From the NCBI GenBank assembly GCA_934373235.1, contig CAKROW010000062.1, forward strand, positions 1 to 14,507: a DNA stretch of 14,507 bases. The letters run 5' to 3'. Positions 13,222-14,507 of this stretch are shown here, in pieces (the stretch's first letter is position 1; each line of letters starts with the position of its first letter). The notes under the pieces were generated by a model. That model was not told the origin of the DNA. It did not search any database and saw nothing but the letters and a program-made list of their open reading frames with translations. This DNA comes from an uncultured Blautia sp. GTDB taxonomy: Bacteria > Bacillota > Clostridia > Lachnospirales > Lachnospiraceae. The position numbers were made by a program, and so were the translations under genes.

Positions 13222-14507
13222 TCAGCAGCCGATTAACGGTTTCACTTCCATGAATACATCAGAAGCTTTATCTATGGCAGTCTCACTTCCAACCACGCAG
13301 ATCTGTCCATCGGAGAGAACTGCTTCCACGATTCCTGCCAGCGCCTGGATATCTTTCGTACCGGCTCCCAGGATCTGATCTCTTTCTTTCTGTATCATGT
13401 CTTCTGTCACATGGCAGAAATATGCACCCTTGGAAATATTTCCCTGCATCTGTGGTGTCCTCGGCACATCCTTGTTGCTGATGGTACCGATGATATATTT
13501 GGTCATCTCTCTCTCATCAGCCTGGAAGTTACGGATATAATCCGGTACTCCCTCATATACCTCAAGAGTTCTCTTAAGGTGAGGATCACGGTAGGATACC
13601 AGGAAGCTCTGTCCGTTTCTCTTAAATCCGCTCATGCAGCCATATGCACCACCCTTCACACGAAGGTTGATCCACAGATAATCATAGCTTAAGATCACCT
13701 TCAGGATCTCAAGGGCACCTGTATATTCCAGGCCTTTTCTCATAAAGTTACCTGTCCGTGCAACGTACTGGACCTGTCCGGAAGTACGGAATCCCTCGTT
13801 CTTTTTCACACAAGGAGCCTGAACAGCCGGTGTCGGTATCTGTCCGTTAAACAGGACTTTTCTGATTTCTGCTGTATATTTTTCTGTGCTTTCCAGAGAT
13901 TCCCTCTCTCCTGTATAGCTGACACATAAGTTCTCCGGACGCAGGATCTCTTCCATTACTTTCCTGAGATTTTTTATGATCTCATCTTTCATCGTATTGA
14001 AATTTTTCTCCAGCTTCTCAATGAACTGATAATATCCGATCCCTGCCATATCATCCTGAAAAGCCGCCATAGGAGATCCGTAAGCACTGCCGCGGAGCAC
14101 TGCTGTGGAATGGCCGGCACTTACAAGTCCTGCCTGGGCACGTGATTTTGTCTGGGCAATGATCTCATAAAGTCTCTTAGTATCTTCAAGGCTGGATGTT
14201 GTAATGATCTCACGGATCATATCGAACATAAACGGCATTTCCGGATACAGGGTCTTTCCTCTTACAGAGAACATAGCCTGGAAATCATCAGGATCCTTTG
14301 CATTGTCAAATACCTCGATTCCGCATACGATCCCTCCTGTACGCGCATTGATCTCATTAAATAACTGTCCATAGGTATAATTCTCTGTATCCACTGCTCC
14401 AAGTACAGATTTAAGGAGTCCCATATAATGGACTTTTTCTGTGTCAAAGTCACGGATCTTAAACATGAGATCTACATAACCAATGCCATTTGTGCATACA
14501 TCATGAT
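13222..14507 (-). CDS. M16C zinc peptidase, presequence protease (PreP)-like, C-terminal half
   Basis: About 427 C-terminal residues of an insulinase-family (M16C) metallopeptidase; related enzymes degrade short unstructured peptides inside a clam-shell chamber and are usually about 970 residues. The frame stays open to the right window edge: codons before the apparent Met at 14466 read HDVCTNGIGYVDL and join smoothly to MFKIRDFD. TNGIGYVDLMF resembles the PreP TNGIxYLxL strand, so 14466 is an internal Met, not the start. RVKGGAYGCMSGFKRNGQ is the well-known GGAYG segment of the catalytically inactive C-terminal half. The HxxEH zinc site belongs to the N-terminal half and lies outside the window. 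No signal peptide can be assessed. It stands first of the visible peptidase-era-recO group. Confidence 0.92.
   Translation of the reverse strand, partial: HDVCTNGIGYVDLMFKIRDFDTEKVHYMGLLKSVLGAVDTENYTYGQLFNEINARTGGIVCGIEVFDNAKDPDDFQAMFSVRGKTLYPEMPFMFDMIREIITTSSLEDTKRLYEIIAQTKSRAQAGLVSAGHSTAVLRGSAYGSPMAAFQDDMAGIGYYQFIEKLEKNFNTMKDEIIKNLRKVMEEILRPENLCVSYTGERESLESTEKYTAEIRKVLFNGQIPTPAVQAPCVKKNEGFRTSGQVQYVARTGNFMRKGLEYTGALEILKVILSYDYLWINLRVKGGAYGCMSGFKRNGQSFLVSYRDPHLKRTLEVYEGVPDYIRNFQADEREMTKYIIGTISNKDVPRTPQMQGNISKGAYFCHVTEDMIQKERDQILGAGTKDIQALAGIVEAVLSDGQICVVGSETAIDKASDVFMEVKPLIGC

Noticed and set aside
1..14507. tRNA genes, CRISPR repeats, insertion sequences, phage or defence genes
   Set aside because: No cloverleaf-like cluster, no regularly spaced repeats, no transposase or integrase motifs were seen on either strand.

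Overview
The window looks like ordinary chromosomal DNA from a low-to-moderate GC Firmicute, most likely a gut Lachnospiraceae (Blautia/Dorea/Ruminococcus-like). The basis is the Clostridium symbiosum-like pyruvate phosphate dikinase, the dimeric-type glycyl-tRNA synthetase, the M16C protease-era-recO order, strong AGGAGG-type ribosome binding sites and the style of the sugar operon. The genus cannot be fixed from sequence reading alone. I found no tRNA, rRNA, CRISPR array, transposase or integrase.

Layout from left to right. (1) Positions 1-2367, minus strand: ppdK, cut at its 3' end by the window edge, with a good sigma-A promoter at 2434-2462. (2) 2643-3521, plus strand: a LacX-type aldose 1-epimerase, ending in a near-perfect bidirectional terminator (3531-3584). 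(3) 3599-8825, minus strand: a four-gene operon transcribed as sugar-binding lipoprotein, MalF-type permease, MalG-type permease, GH36 alpha-galactosidase. (4) 9103-9972, plus strand: a divergent AraC-family regulator, whose stop codon lies inside a second bidirectional terminator (9955-9985). (5) 9999-11408, minus strand: glyS with its own promoter. (6) 11532-14507, minus strand: recO, era and the C-terminal half of a presequence-protease-like M16C peptidase, packed as one operon. The peptidase reading frame runs off the right edge of the window.

How the genes work together. The regulator, binding protein, two permeases and alpha-galactosidase form an msm/raf-type module for raffinose-family or melibiose-type alpha-galactosides. 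The ABC importer brings the sugar in, and the cytosolic GH36 enzyme (no signal peptide) splits off galactose. The module encodes no ATPase, so it presumably shares an MsmK/MsmX-type ATPase encoded elsewhere. The epimerase next door may help handle free sugars but is transcribed convergently and is not in the operon. The flanking genes are housekeeping: translation (glyS), 30S assembly (era), recombination repair (recO), peptide turnover (M16C) and PEP/pyruvate interconversion (ppdK). The sugar module plus epimerase therefore reads as an accessory cassette lying between glyS and ppdK. I found no convincing previously undescribed system. The points most worth checking are the divergent regulatory region (8826-9102), the cassette's position, and several leader or terminator structures.
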